From Pseudeuparius sepicola (lineage: Eukaryota; Arthropoda; Insecta; Coleoptera; Anthribidae), in contig OY987301.1 of assembly GCA_963920635.1 (NCBI GenBank), forward strand, positions 19,200,501 through 19,264,500: a DNA stretch of 64,000 nt. The letters run 5' to 3'. This document shows, piece by piece, positions 22,196 through 36,044 of the stretch. A program made the translations under genes and the position numbers. The number at the start of each line of letters is the position of its first letter. Within the stretch, counting starts at the first letter, position 1. The notes beneath the pieces were generated by a model, which ran no database searches, was not told the origin of the DNA, and worked only from the letters and a program-made list of their open reading frames with translations.

Positions 22196-25109
22196 AGCTG
22201 GCACCATTTTGTATTAATTCCCTATTATTCCTTTACTCAATGATGATCACTTTGGCGATATTTGGCCTTGAAAGTGCAAAGCTCATTAAGAAAAAAGCCG
22301 CTTTTTAATTCTATTTTTTATCACTTCCTAAAGGAACTAATAGCTATAGAAAACGTAACTATAATGCTAAAGAACACATTATACAGTTCCAATTTTGTGA
22401 AGGATAACATCATTTTTACCAAAAAATTTGACGTGTTTAAATGCCTGTTCGTAGAAAATCGTAAAGCAACAAAATCACATAGCATTTGAATGCTTTTCTC
22501 TCAATGCGCCGATCGATCTAAAAATACTAAGCTGCAACCAGCAACAAATTTAGAAGTGTCTATTTTCAACCAAGGTTAATCACTTTTCGGGTTTTCTTTT
22601 TTGTTTGAACTTTTGTTTCGATTATTCTAACGTATGGGGCTAGCCAATAAGGCATACCTTTTATTAGAATGTTTTTGTACAGAGTCGTTCGACTTCGACA
22701 CTTGTGGGAGGTCTCTCTTATAGGAAAATAATAATTTGACTATTATAAGTAGATGTAAGGTAAATGGATGTTTTCTTTGATTTTTGGCACATATGGCACA
22801 TCAGTTATTATACGTTGTGTTTTTATTTTTCTCGGAAGTTGTTTCATTTCTTTCATCTGGTTTTACAAAACAAATATACCTACATTATTTTCGACCACTT
22901 GATTTCGAACATGCCATAACCCCAAAAATAAAAATAAGAAATCCCACGCTAATCCCACGTCACAGACCGATGTTGTAGCGTTGCCATATCTCATCAAAAA
23001 TGCCACATGCTTCAATTATATACTTTTGTGTACTTTTATTTTACTCAAGTTTTCAATAAAGCATTTTTTTTAAATATGTTAGGTACTTTGAATCTTCGAC
23101 TTTGCCAACATTCTTCCTTGATTGCCTTCGTTACCTAGTGGATTATAGATTGCTATACGGTGGTAATAGCAATACGTTGAATTTGACGTGACGTACATAT
23201 TTTGCTATTTACCAATTTCGTCGAAAATCATCGCTAACGCCCACAAAACCGGCAAAAATCTTGGCTTGCCGTGCTGCGACGTTGCCGCTTTGACGTGAGT
23301 GACTCGGCACTCGAATCTGGAAAGTGGAACGCGGTGTCCGAAGCACCCGGCGCCGAAAATAAAGCTCCAACCTTCACTAGGTGCTAAAACCCCGCGGGGC
23401 GAGCCAGTGGGGACTTTGGTCCAGAAAAACGTGCAGTGATGTTAACTTGTGATCCTCAGACCTATAACAGGGAAACCCTTTGTATATAGTCAAGGTTAGG
23501 AGGAGTAGAATTTGTGTTTAGACTAGACATTTTCCAGCGTGATAGTTGATGAGTGAGGCATGGCTTATAATAGAGCGGCTGATGTTGTATTGCTTGCGTT
23601 ATACCTACTCGTATGTTGCTAAAATAATGGGTTGGAATCCAGTTTCAAGTGGCGGAAACATCATGGCCTGAATGCTAGAGGAATGTGAGTGATATCAAGT
23701 TGAGATAATATATCAAATAGGCATCAGATTTTCAAATCTATTTAAAAAATAATCCCTAGGTCAAATCAAAATATTATTATGTATATTCCAGACGATCCTA
23801 ATGCTTCAATTCAAAGATTGTGACCAAATGATCCAAGCTAAATTCCAAGGCACTAATTTTAACAACAATTATAATTTTTATTACAAAAGGGTTATCTATA
23901 ATAATCTTCAACCAAACTTTCCTTGTCTTATGCATACCTAAGTCACTAGCGAGTTTTCGATGAATTTCTGTTGATTTTGGCTCGTATATGACATTGGTAT
24001 TTTTGTTCGCATTTTATTGTCTTTTTTATTTCAGAATCAGTTTATGTGATTTTTATGACACGTTAATTATTATTATGTTTTACCTCCTTTGTAGACCAAT
24101 CTGAGCCTCGAGAATAAAATAATGTTAATACCTCTTTCGCAAACAGTAGATCCCAAATATTCAATCATGAAACAAGTGAGCAACAACGTTTTAAACTAAA
24201 ATCATTTGGAAAACTCAAGCAATTCTAAGTTGGATTATAAATTATACCTAATTCCCAAAAACTGAAACCTGAATAACTTAATAAAATGACTTCATACTTT
24301 AGGAATATAGGGAGTTTATTCTTACAACCACTGCCCAGAATAGCTTGTAATATGTTCATTTAACTTAACTTTAATTTAGAGTATTAAAATGCACATTTTG
24401 ACAAAGCAAAATACCAGATCCGATGATTTTACAAAAAATAAAAAAATGACAAATAAACAAGTTAGATTATTCGAGTATCTGACCACATATATGAAATTTG
24501 TAATTAATAATAAAACTGTGTATTCTATATTCGATTTATTAACAACATTGATATGATTGATGCAGATACAATTTCACGAATATCAACCTAAATCCAGAAA
24601 TGAATATTTGGAGTTTGCATTTTTTCGTAACGCACAAAACCACCATCTAGCATTATTTATCCTGTCATTTCTCTATATTTTCACGCGCAATTACTACCTG
24701 TGTCTATGATATCTCCATCCAGAAAAATCCTCATACATTTTGATACCAAAAGTAGTTTTCAGGAAAAATATTAATAATTCCTAAATAATCTTAATAATGT
24801 GAAATAAATGAAACCAAATATTAGTGCGAGACACATGATCTGAAAGGTTTTCTATATTTAGCAGAAACGACAGACAGCCGCCGCTCTGCTGACCTAGGTT
24901 TACAATCTTATTAGACACTGCGCCTGTCCGATACTTGATGTTGATAGAATGTAGAATTAACGTGTTTATAAGTCTGTTTTATTTCTGTAATCTCTAGTAC
25001 CAGTACCTACCCGTTTTGTATAAAAGTTGGCACTTCCTAACATTGATATGATATCGTATCATTTCATTACAAAGCCAGAAAAACTCAATTGATACAACAG
25101 TACCCACCC
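22196..25109. other. Intergenic DNA; CpG-richer block at 23250-23420
   Basis: No coding exons found. The 23250-23420 block (GCACCCGGCGCCGAAAATAA, CCCCGCGGGGC) stands out as CpG-rich and may be a promoter or 5' UTR exon. The rest is AT-rich. Confidence 0.35.
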
Positions 25110-25111
25110 TA

Positions 25112-25502
25112 TACTCTATTCAAACTAAACGCAAGTGAATCATAAACACAAGTTGTTACATGGCTAAAGAGTGATACGCACGTGATCGGCTTGCTATTAG
25201 CTAGCCGGCAATAAAGCAAGTTTATTTTTTTTCGATATAATTCTTTCGCTGTTTATTAATTGTTGGAGCTACGATTTGTGTTAATAGTAGAAATTTGCAG
25301 GTAAGTGAATGACTAGGTGTGCCATAAATGTTTGTTTTTAAAATTCTTAATACTGGGGCATATTATTTTAATATTTTGTATTATAAAAATTCATAGACAT
25401 CGTCCTTAATGCGGTCCTGCCTCGTATCAGTCCTCAAAATTGTTCATGTGCTTCCATCGTGTAAATGTTTACGCGCCACTTGCATTTAGTTTGAATAGAG
25501 TG
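25112..25502. mobile_element. TA-flanked MITE, 391 bp
   Basis: Inverted ends of about 25 bp (TACTCTATTCAAACTAAACG; right end reversed CACTCTATTCAAACTAAATG) with TA outside both (25110-25111, 25503-25504). No coding capacity. Confidence 0.7.
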
Positions 25503-25504
25503 TA

Positions 25505-27556
25505 GCTCTCTATGATATTTAAACAACAACACCACGAATGCAGAAAAAATATGAGCAGAAAGGACAAGAGTAATACATGACGTGTACGTTTTACAATCTA
25601 AATTTTTAAATAATTTGTTGTAAGTAGGTATTAAAAAAGGTCATTAAAAAAGAATCTGGATTGTAAATCAATAAATTTCTGGTAAGAAATCTTACATTTA
25701 TTTAAAGTCACATTAAACATTTAGATATCTCTGCTCTACGTATAAAAAGTATTGTATTATAAGTATTGAATGAACAAAACAAAAACGTTAATATACCTAG
25801 CTACTGATATTATAAAAATATCTCAAATCAAATCAGGGAAATTTTGCAATTTATCAGTAGATTGTAATATTTGCATAATGGGTAGGTACCTCTAGCCTGG
25901 ATTCATCTAAGATTCATTGTTGTCAAGTCCCTTAAAAGGGTGTCAGTTTTCTAGAGGTTTGGGAGGAAACAAGTCAAACGTTTCATCACTGTTTTAAACT
26001 TGTTTGTGCGCACGGATGTTCAAAAACGCCATCAAAAGAATGCCGCTTTTAAAGTTCTATTATTGGTAACATTTCTCACATTTTACTTCGAATTAATTTA
26101 ATTTAAAGGTGGTTTTAGAGGTTGCAACCCTTAGCAACAGTTGGCATTTGATTAAATTTACATACTTGTGATGGAAGCCTAACATTGTCAACATGTTTTT
26201 TGTATATATTAGGATGTGCGTATCGCAAGAAACACCTAATATGATAACGTAAATTTTTGTATTTTAAAACGTCAAAGAAGGGGACCTATGATTTGTTCTT
26301 TTAAAATCTCTCTAAAGCAGACAAAATGTTGCAATTTGTCATATTTGCTCGTGATCCTCTGTGGAAGGTAATTATTTAATTCGAACGGAGCAACGTTCCA
26401 CTTGAAACTAGAGGAATTTTAATTAACTTTTTCCTCTGCAAACCTTTAACCACACCTACCAGAGTAATATTTGCATAGAACAATGGTCCATATGCAAAAC
26501 AGTTTCAAAATTTACGGCGGGCCTTCCAAAAAATGTCCCAGTTATACATTTCACTTCTACGAGTATATTATTAACAACCGGCCTTTACTACCAAAATATT
26601 TCAGCCCCACTTGTATTTATTCTCCTTGACAAAAATAGACCTCCGAGTAAATAAAAATACGAAATAAGTGTAATCGTCGTAGGTGGCGGATAGGTATATA
26701 CACGCACATACAAGGGAACAAATATTTATTTCATTATGGGCTATTGGGGGAATTTTTGGAATATCTGTTCTAAAATTAAACTATTTTTAAACAAACGAGG
26801 AAAATACCAATTAAATATATTTTCAGGAGAATATAGGTGCACGTCACAGCCTTGCAATGAGCCAAAACTTTGGAGAAGTAGTAGTCTATGAACGCATAGG
26901 TAGTCATTATAACTATAAATCATAATCGTTATTTTTAGTAAGTACTCGTAGTGGAGGCTGTTTCAGTAAAACTACATAACAAAAGTTTCAATTTTATTTT
27001 AATGTTTGTGCACCACAAGGTGCACTTTATGCTTCCTAAAAGACGAGTTCCTATAAAGAGTTAAACAATTTTGGTGATCCTAGTTGCCAGTAAACTGCAT
27101 GCATACCCATATCTACTTTCACTTATAAAACTTTTGCTTACAATATTTTTTGGGGGATTTTATTAACTTTTGTTGCCAAAATAAAGCTCTTTGGAAATCC
27201 CTTTTTTGTTTACAAAATCTAAAAAATTCTAAAAAAGTGCGGTTTTTTAAGTATTTAAGTATTTGTTTTTTTTTTGCCACAAGAACTTCAAAATTTTCCA
27301 AGTTAGTACGCTCTAGCGCTTTTTCAGTGGTTATTTTAGTCACCTTTGGAAAATTATAAATGCTTGAATTAAAAGAAATAAACTTTGAACGTTGACTAAA
27401 AGAAACTTCACCATGCAGGTTTGTCTTTTCTGAGATTTTGGAGAGTAAGTAAATCTCTCACCTCTCTCTGTTCTCAAGGAAAATAGCAAGTCTTGTCAGT
27501 ATATTGTGTTTTTCAAAATACCTTTGACACTATATATCTCCTATTTGTTGCGTATT
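25505..27556. other. No gene recognised
   Basis: AT-rich unique-looking DNA. 26380-26660 is less repetitive than its surroundings but has no frame. Overlapping frames at 27119-27359 on both strands are chance. Confidence 0.5.
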
Positions 27557-27897
27557 CAGGGTGTTTACTTTTATCTTGTACACTATAAAGACCTTTGAAA
27601 CCGTTACTATACCTGTAACTCAAAATCTTTTACACCTAGAAGAATTTTGCTGCAATCAGTGGAAAGGGCATGTCCAAAAACATAAGAGTACCAAATTTCG
27701 TAATGTTTCGTTGTTTAATAAGGTGTTTTCGAAATCTGCATTTTTCAGTTTTTTCAGGACGAAGTGAACTATCTGAAATTTCTTTTCAGATCCTTGAAGC
27801 CCATAAAAAAGCGCAACTTTTTCATAATTTAACCGACCCTGTATCACGAACGGTTTCAAACATCCCTACACTGTACAAGATAAAAGTAAAAACCCTG
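27557..27897. mobile_element. Short fold-back MITE
   Basis: CAGGGTGTTTACTTTTATCT is mirrored by AGATAAAAGTAAAAACCCTG, with further symmetry (CCTTTGAAACCGT / ACGGTTTCAAA). TA follows the right end. Overlapping frames on both strands are not genes. Confidence 0.7.
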
Positions 27898-27939
27898 TAT
27901 AGTGTAAATACAGTTAGTGTGAGTGTGATTGATGTTTTA

Positions 27940-28724
27940 GGGGAACGTGGGGGAATATCGACTATCTAAGAACTATTGCAAATTTCTAATATACTTATTG
28001 CTACAAATGCCCGAAAATTTGACAAGAGCCAGTATATGAACTGTTCTTTGAGATCAACATTGAAAATTTGATACAAATGCAATACTTTCTTTTTAATATC
28101 ATTTTTAAAATAATGTAAAAAAATCGGTTAATATCGATCAGTATGGTAATATCGACCATCACTGCAGGTAATATCGACCAAATATAAAATTGTGACTATT
28201 TTAAGGTTTCGAAATCTGGGTCATAACAAATTGTAAAAAAAAAACGGAAATTGTTCAAAACACATTTATTTAGCATACTACAGGAGATAATTATGTGTTA
28301 CAATTATCGCTGCGGGTAATATCGACCAAGCGGGTAATATCGACCGATCTGATCAACATTAGGTACCCCAAATCCTACGGATAACCTCAAAATTAAACAG
28401 ATTAGAAAAACATGAAAATAATCAGCAGAATTTAAGGCCTAATTGACTATTGCACCTAATAACAACTTAATGGCGAGAATATATAGAATACGAATCACTC
28501 CTTACCTTATCAAAAACAGTGGAAATATTATAAGAAATATAACAATTCCAGATATTTCACAACTCAGTCTACACAGCGAGTGGAATCCCCGAACTAAACA
28601 TGGCTGACACTTTCAACCGAAGCTTACTAACGGTGGAAGGGGGCGCTGGCATCTTACGGCGCCAAACAACGTAGATTTGAATGAGATCGATATTACCCCG
28701 CGATCGATATTCCCCACGTTCCCC
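27940..28724. mobile_element. TA-flanked element with GGTAATATCGACC repeats
   Basis: Ends GGGGAACGTGGGGGAATATC and its near-complement are flanked by TA (27938-27939, 28725-28726). The interior has at least five (G)GTAATATCGACC words (about 28129-28345, and again near the right end). No frame of note. Confidence 0.75.
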
Positions 28725-28990
28725 TATTGTTTACAGTATTGCCAGGTAAAAAATGGGCAACAGTTTTATATAATATTTTCTCCAAGTTTGTTTACAAAAT
28801 AATAAAAAAAGAACTAGTGGTGTCCATTTTACCTTCTGTTATCTAAAACCTCATAACATCTAACAACCAGCCTCCCAACCCACGATCCCCGCTCTCCAAC
28901 CACCCCAAAGCTGCCGTTCGCATTATGTGCAACAAAAAAGTGATGGCTACACAATGATCTTAACTTTTTGTGCTGCAACATTATAATCTA

Positions 28991-29922
28991 CAGGGCGAGT
29001 TTTTTTCGATGCCCACTATGGGGATCTCGGAAACTAGCAGCGCTGGAACAAAGGTTAAATGGGGAACGAATTGCAATTTTGAATGCTCAATCTAATGCCC
29101 CTTTTGGATTTTTAAAACAGTTCATGGCTCACTAAATATTTTGAAAAGAGTGATTTTTGCTATTTCATCAGATCTCTGTAGCTCCTTTATTTCTGATTTT
29201 ATAGAAAAACTGTAGAGACAAAAATTGTAGATAATTTTGGGCGTAATAAGACAATATAATCTAATTTTTTATGTTGTTTGTGATTTTTGAGATATGACAT
29301 AAACTTATGTTTTTTTAAATGTAAATCATAGTTGGCTGTGGCCTTATAAAATCGGCAATTTTTTGAGCTTTCCAAAGATATAATACTCGGCATAGTTATT
29401 ATAAAAAATAAAAGAGCTATGGCTAATTTTCTGATTTTTTTTTTAATTTTCACATAGCCAGCCATGGAATATTTTCATAATTACGTTCGATTTTGTAATA
29501 AGACATACCTCAAACTTTCAAATATTTTATTTTTAGCTGGTAACAAAATGTAACAAAATAAAACAAAAATTATCATGATAGAGCTTAAAAAATGGCCGAT
29601 TTTATAAGGCCACAGTCGATTTACATTTTTTTAAAAAACACAAGTTTATGTCATATCTCAAAAATCACAAACAACATAAAAAATTTGATTAGGTATATTA
29701 TCTTTTTATATTTTTGTCTCTATAGTTTTTCTGTATAATCAGAAATAACGGAGCTACAGAGATCTGATGAAATAGCAAGAAATCACTCTTTTCAAAATAT
29801 CTAGTGAGCCATGAACTTTTTTAAAAATCATTCAAAACTGCAATTCTTTCCCCATTTATCCTTTGTTCTAGCTCTGCTAGTTTCCGAGATCCCCATAGTG
29901 GGCATCGAAAAAACTCACCCTG
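28991..29922. mobile_element. Fold-back element with CAGGGCGAG ends
   Basis: CAGGGCGAGTTTTTTTCGAT mirrors ATCGAAAAAACTCACCCTG, arms extend over most of the element (GATCTCGGAAACTAGCAG and others), and TA flanks both ends. A truncated relative is at about 47160-47440. Confidence 0.8.
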
Positions 29923-29979
29923 TATATTTACAACCGTTTCAAACTGAAACTAACAATGTTTATCCCACATCAAGTTAGG

Positions 29980-30130
29980 CTACCCCCTCCAGCGACACCT
30001 CCGTCACTGGACCGGCGTCGTCGGGCGTCGCGGCGCATAGTCGTAACCGGCAAACCGAAAGTGGGTACACAACAAGTTACAGCGGCAGCGTAGGCCGCCC
30101 GCAGTCATCGGTTATTTAAAGATGCTACGG
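29980..30130. other. GC/CpG-rich island
   Basis: A compact stretch full of CG dinucleotides (GGACCGGCGTCGTCGGGCGT around 30010) in AT-rich surroundings. One + frame is open for about 40 codons, but no gene is recognised. Could be a promoter or a non-coding exon. Confidence 0.3.
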
Positions 30131-30393
30131 GGCCCTCCCTATCCTATATGCCTGGCATTTGCTAATCCATAGGCGCGACACCGAGGGATATCCTCTTCGA
30201 GTTAAATTACAGTAGAAGTTTCACTTGCTTCCTTTCTAGACTAAAGATTGTATTAAGAAAATCGTCAATATTTGCTGTTTCGCCAATCGTCACTAAAAAT
30301 ATGCTTTTGTAGACCATCAAACGTGTCACTAATATTACCTTGTGCAAAAAGTTGCGGCACGAGTATACAATATGCATTGCTTAACGAGTTGTA

Positions 30394-31216
30394 CAGGGTG
30401 TCCCATTTTGGGTGTTTTTTGGGTGTTTTTCTCAAAAATCTCGGTTATTATTAATGCTAGAGGGTTGCGGTTTTCACGTCACTGTACTACTTTTGTGAGA
30501 GGAATTTGGTGGACCAATCAGATTTTAGATAAGTTTTATAGTTTCCGCGCATTGGCGCAGGACTGAAACCCTCTCCTGGCTACAACTTATATATATCGAC
30601 AAATTTAATCAACTCTTTTTATAGATTTTTTGGCGTAGAATCGAATAGAATAATTAGTTTTTTAGTAGCTTCTTCTTCTTCTTCTTCTAACTTGAAAAAA
30701 TAAAGGCGATACAATGGTATCTTTGTCCTTTGCTTAAAATGCTAACAATAAAATGGGGTTTTTAGGAGTGAAGCAGTATTTGGTGGGGATTAACCTTATA
30801 TATTTGTTCCTATGTGTGCATACAGAGATTAACTAAAAATAGTTAATAGTTTTTGAGATATGAACCAAAGTTATATTTTTTTTTAAATGAAAACCATACT
30901 TCATATCTCAAAAACTATTAACGCTACCAAAAAATTAATTATTCGACTCGAGTCTACGGCAAAAAATCTATAAAAATAGTTGATTAAATTTGTCGATATA
31001 TATAAGTTGTAGCCAGGAGATAGGTTTCCAAAAAATCGAAAATTTCAGTCCTGCGCCAATGCGCGGAAACTATAAAACTTATCTAAAATCTGATTGGTCC
31101 GCCAAATTCCTTCCAAAAAAGTAGAACAGTGACGTGAAAACCGCAAACCTCTAGCTTTAATAATAACCGAGATTTTTGAGAAAAACACACAAAAACACCC
31201 AAAATGGGACACCCTG
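30394..31216. mobile_element. Fold-back element with CAGGGTGTCCC ends
   Basis: CAGGGTGTCCCATTTTGGGT is mirrored by ACCCAAAATGGGACACCCTG; TA on both sides (30392-30393, 31217-31218); arms of about 350 bp. A CTT microsatellite lies inside the left half. Confidence 0.85.
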
Positions 31217-31399
31217 TACTATGATGACCCTGTTAAAATAGTAAATATTATGCATTATGATTATTCAGCCAAAGATACAGGCGTGAATTAAGGAATCATA
31301 ACCTAAACAAAATTGACGACAAAATCATATGTTCAAGACCGCAGCGTTCGTTTAGTTAACAATGCGTTTTTATAGGAACCAACAAGGCATTATCACAGC

Positions 31400-32659
31400 C
31401 AGGGCCGTATCTAGCGAAAATTTGGGGGGGGGGGGGTTCAGGATCGGCTCAAGCTTTTGTGGGGCCATAGGTGCCGGATGAAAGTGCGGGGCCCCTGCAA
31501 GGAATTATTTAATCCATTAAGAACAAATTTTTGAAAATTGATACGCCACTAGAATTGTATATTTTTTGCATGTCACTTTTTAAAAAAGTAGGCCGGGACG
31601 ATGAATTTAGATCACTTCAGTGACGTACTTATATAGAAATTAATTTCGGGTGAGGAGGGTCAATTTTTGTGAATTTCTTTCAAACAAGTTCATTTAAAAT
31701 AATCCTGTAAAATGCGCCGCAGGCGAAGTTTTTTAGAAATGTTAAAGAAAATTACTTAAAATTAGTCTTAGCAAATCCCAATATCTTCAGATTTTCAAGC
31801 TGCAGTGAATATTTTCAAATTCTGAAATGGTTTCGACCCCGCCCTTTTAAATACGCTACTGACTGGATAACCCTGTACACGGGCCTCGGAGGCGCGGGGC
31901 CAATTAAAACGCAGGCCGCGTACGCCGCACCGTTCGCACCCGCCTAGAGCCGGCCCTGGAGGGGTTAGACCAGTGGCTGTTGTTGAAGTTGAAATAACTT
32001 TAAGGTTTAAAAAAACTACTATTTTTAAACGGTTCTTAATAAAAAAAACTGAAACAGGTTTAAGTTGAACAAGTTTAACATTATAACTTTAAAAATATTA
32101 AATATTAATTATAATAATAGCTGAATATTCCTTCTCGCATTTATACCTATCCCTTTTCTACTTATTTGATTTTCCTAATTACGGATATACCTATTCCTAC
32201 ACATTCTTCGCCTGGCCTGGCGACACCTTTAGAATTGCCAGTAGGTATGGTAAATGATTTCTTCGCGCCACTTGCCTAACTGAAACTTTCATAAAAATAA
32301 TAAATAAATCTTCAAATACAAATTAGTACTAATCTATTCATAAAAGACTCTGGGATTCCCCTATTCTCCAGCCATGCACCACCGTTCACCGTTTACTGTT
32401 GTCCAATGTTGCCAGTTATGTTTTATTTTATTTGAAAGCATATTCTGATGACAAAACTCGGTACTGCACTGATCCAAAAATTATGTTTTGTTGGCAGTTT
32501 TCGGGCGGATTTCCATGCTTTACTGGAAAACCAGTTTAATAAATTATTACACTCACCGATGCTCGGGGAGCTCATTCTAGTGGTGGTGGAAAAGCATATA
32601 CGTGGAATTTCGGGGGGGGGGGGGTTGAACCCCCAAACCCCCCCTCAGATACGGCCCTG
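31400..32659. mobile_element. Non-autonomous hAT element
   Basis: Ends CAGGGCCGTATCTAGCG and (reversed) CAGGGCCGTATCTGAGG, with poly-G tracts just inside each, flanked by ATCACAGC (31392-31399) and ATCACAGA (32660-32667), seven of eight matching. A second element is inserted into its left end. The end layout resembles the 1745 element. Confidence 0.8.
31439..31958. mobile_element. Nested hAT element
   Basis: Ends CAGGATCGGCTCAAG and (reversed) CAGGGCCGGCTCTAGG lie inside the 31400-32659 element, flanked by GGGGGGTT (31431-31438) and GAGGGGTT (31959-31966). Confidence 0.7.
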
Positions 32660-33424
32660 ATCACAGATAACCCTAATTACATAAGGGTAAGCTGTGGCAT
32701 TATTGACGACGCGCCCCATGCTCCGACGCTCCCAATGGAATCGTGAATGATACTCGAGCCAACACCTCTTGATAGTTTAGTTGTTATTAAGCAACCTGAA
32801 ATACTAACATGTGCGCGGTGATTACCCAATGGGTTGTGAACTTCACATGCTCTCTGTAATAGATATATCATGTATTGAAAACGGACCTTTCAACGATGTA
32901 TTTCGCATTTTGCAGCATTTTCGTACGTTGTTGCGTCATATTGGTAATCCCCTTTTCGCTGACTGACTGAAAAAATCGGATCCAGGATCCAATGATGCGA
33001 TCTTTTTCATTTCTGGCGCGAAGCACTCGACACGGCGTCTATGTCCGCTGTTTTCCAACTCTCGCCTGTGGAAATCTGCCAGAGTTAAATACGTTAAATT
33101 TTAACGGCGTTCGCTGAAACTGTACAACTATATTCTCGGTCGAATGTCCGCAGAAATGGCACACAAAGGCACAAACTGTGATCCTTTAATTGAATTCGGC
33201 CTATCTGTTCGGCGATCAATAACTTTGCGTTGATATTAGGGCGGCCATTCTCAGTGTTATTCTGGGTGAATTTCCTGGGAGCGATGGGCCTATAACTTCG
33301 GCATTCCAAACTTTAACTAATCAAAAAAGTCGTGGCTCGGATGGCATCAGCATTTATGAGTTGATTTCAGGATTTATAGGCTTTTATTGTAGGACTTGCA
33401 GAGCAGTTTATGTACGAGTAGTCC

Positions 33425-34272
33425 AAGAGCCCGCCGCATGATTTCAACTCTCATAAGATTATAGAATAAGATGTAGACAATACCTATATTTCTTTACTTG
33501 AAGCGAGTAGGTTGCCTCAGATAATATAGGCCCGATCATTATTATTTAAAGAAGTTGTGGTTAATTTTTATTTTTTTAATAGGTACAACCCGCCCCACGA
33601 ACATGTTTACTACTTTTTAGCTTTAAAAATTCCGACCCCAGAGCGCCGAGCCGAAATAACTTAGCTGTAGCTCGGCGAAAAAGGGCAATTTCTGACAGTT
33701 GTCGAACTTTGGCTTTTAAGTGACTGGAAATGCCACCCAATCACCTGCGTTGGTCGTTTTTTTCGCCGAAAATTCTCGAAAACGGGATATAATTTACTTG
33801 GAAAAGTTTCGTTAAATATATTAACCCGTTCTCCGGCCATCTCGCCGTACCGTCAGATCTCCCAAAAAAAACTCGTTTGAAAAATTTTTTTTCCTGGGTA
33901 TCAAACGCTATATGGAACTGGTTGTATAGCGGGACTTCGCACACAACTCGCGAGGTCCAAACTTGCCCCCGTCTTTCGCGGCGTAGGATTTTCGGGGCCC
34001 CGAAAATACGCCTATCGGATTTCTAAAGGACCAAGGAACCCTTTTTTTCTTGTTGCTCCATGGGCCTTCTTTCCTATTTTGTTCTATAATCATATAAGAG
34101 TAGGTTTGCTTAAACATTAACCATATAACTTCTTTAAATAACAATGATCGGGCCCATATTAATTGAGGCAACCTACTCGCTTCAAGTAAAGAAATATACT
34201 GTCTATATTTTACATAACATCTTATTCTACAATCTTATGAGAGTTGAAATCATGCGGCCGGCTCTCATACTA
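33425..34272. repeat. Large inverted repeat
   Basis: Arms of about 130-150 bp: CTTGAAGCGAGTAGGTTGCC near 33499 and its complement near 34170, with CATGATTTCAACTCTCATAA / complement further out. The interior is unique and includes several short non-coding frames. Ends were not resolved. Confidence 0.7.
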
Positions 34273-36044
34273 ATAATAATTTACCTGATGCGGAAAACAA
34301 GGTACTTTTATACAAGAAACTTTAAACGCAATAATATGAGTGCCGGTGAAACTAGGTACCTACCTACCTGCAAAATAAAATATTAAGTTAGTATTTTCCA
34401 TGTTATAAAACAGTTATTTAGTTATAAAATATTTAAATTATTAATCGTCTTTTAGTACACGAGTTGGTTACAACATTTTTCATCGTCTGTATTTGTATAA
34501 AACGTATAAATCTATTTTCAAATTAGTTAGATTGAATATGATAGCAAAACAACGGTTAAACGATACCTAGCGATGTCTTCTTGTTTTTTATTAGCTTATG
34601 AATAAAATTCGGTGTAAAATTTCCAACTAGGTTTCTGGCTTTTCTGTGGTACTAGGTAACCTTTAAAAGGATGCTATCCTTGTCTATCCATTTTAGACAA
34701 GGATGCTATGCATTTAGCTACAGTTTCTGTAACTTGCGGCGAGAATGATACAAATTATTCTTCATCGATTATTAATATCGAAATTGATATTTTTATACGT
34801 TTTAAACGCAGATTTCAGAGATTTATATAAGCTTGGCAGTGATGGCACATGGATACTGATGATGACAAGGACCTCTTGATTTTGAGTATGTTTCTTCATC
34901 TACCTACTTAGGTCTTATTATAGGTACTAACAGTGTGCAGTATAATAGGAATATAAGAAATAATGGATTAATATGGGTCATTAATATCTAAACGACTTCG
35001 TATACCTGGTGTTTCTAAATTACGGTGCCAAGGTATATAACAGTTAGAAAATATCATGATGGAAAGTTTATGTAGTTTCGATAGTTTTCTTCAAAACTCG
35101 GTTTATTTTAATATTTACAAAAAATAAAAATATAGAGAATACCTATACATTTTTATTTCAGCGACTGACGCTAACATACAAAGCTTACGGGACCATCTAC
35201 AAGTGTGTAGTGTGTTTAATACTACATTTAATAATGAAAATTTAAGTAAACGTAGTAGAATTGAATGAGTTTATGTAGGTTTAGTAAAAATCATTTGGAT
35301 GAAATATGTTCATCAGAAAAAATTAAATGATATAAAGAAGTATTTTCTATGGAAGTCTGAAAGGCGAACAACTTTTCTATATACATTTTTTATTTCATTT
35401 TCAGCCATTTTAACATTGGAAATGTTTATGTTCGTATATATATATATGGGAGTCGAGTTAGCAATCACATCGCTTCCTTGGCGAAAGTCGTGAGTCGTGA
35501 CGTGAATCGTGAACAGTAGTGAGATCCAATAGGAATAAGTTGGTGTCATTAAAAATTATGTTTATTCTTACTACCAACTTGTAAATTGTGTAAATTATGT
35601 TTCATATATGGTGTTATCATTTCCAATGTCTCACTGCTTACAAGCACCTTGTATGTCAAATTTATTTTGCCAGTTCAAAAAATAAAGCAAAATGAATAAA
35701 GCAATATTTTGTGAACATGTAACCAATGTCAGCTATATTTAAAAAATAAAAAATTAAGATGCTCTCATTTAAAAACGTGATGTGCCCAATCTGCCGACAC
35801 ATTAAGTCGTTGAACTAAACCACAAACAAATAAGTTGTACTTCCGGCTGGGGGCGATATCTACATTTAACTCAACAAGTGTTTACAAAGGAATAACAATT
35901 GGGCAACCCCATTTTCGAAGACCGCCAAATATAAACGGGCATTTAGAAGCACACGGAAATGAACCAAGCAGAAAATACATCCCAAATTTCGAATTTGGCT
36001 ATCTATTATGTTTTCGCATTTTAAAAATAAGACCTCGTAAAACT

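Noticed and set aside
25180..25300. 5' UTR exon ending TTTGCAG/GTAAGT
   Set aside because: The perfect donor lies inside the TA-flanked MITE 25112-25502, so it is probably repeat sequence.
27119..27359. Overlapping frames on both strands (74 and 69 codons)
   Set aside because: Lys/Phe-rich products of AT-rich DNA; no splice sites or family resemblance.
33310..33440. Possible reverse transcriptase fragment (QKSRGSDGISIYEL)
   Set aside because: One short motif resembling KSPGPDGI of LINEs, without upstream or downstream support; too weak to annotate.
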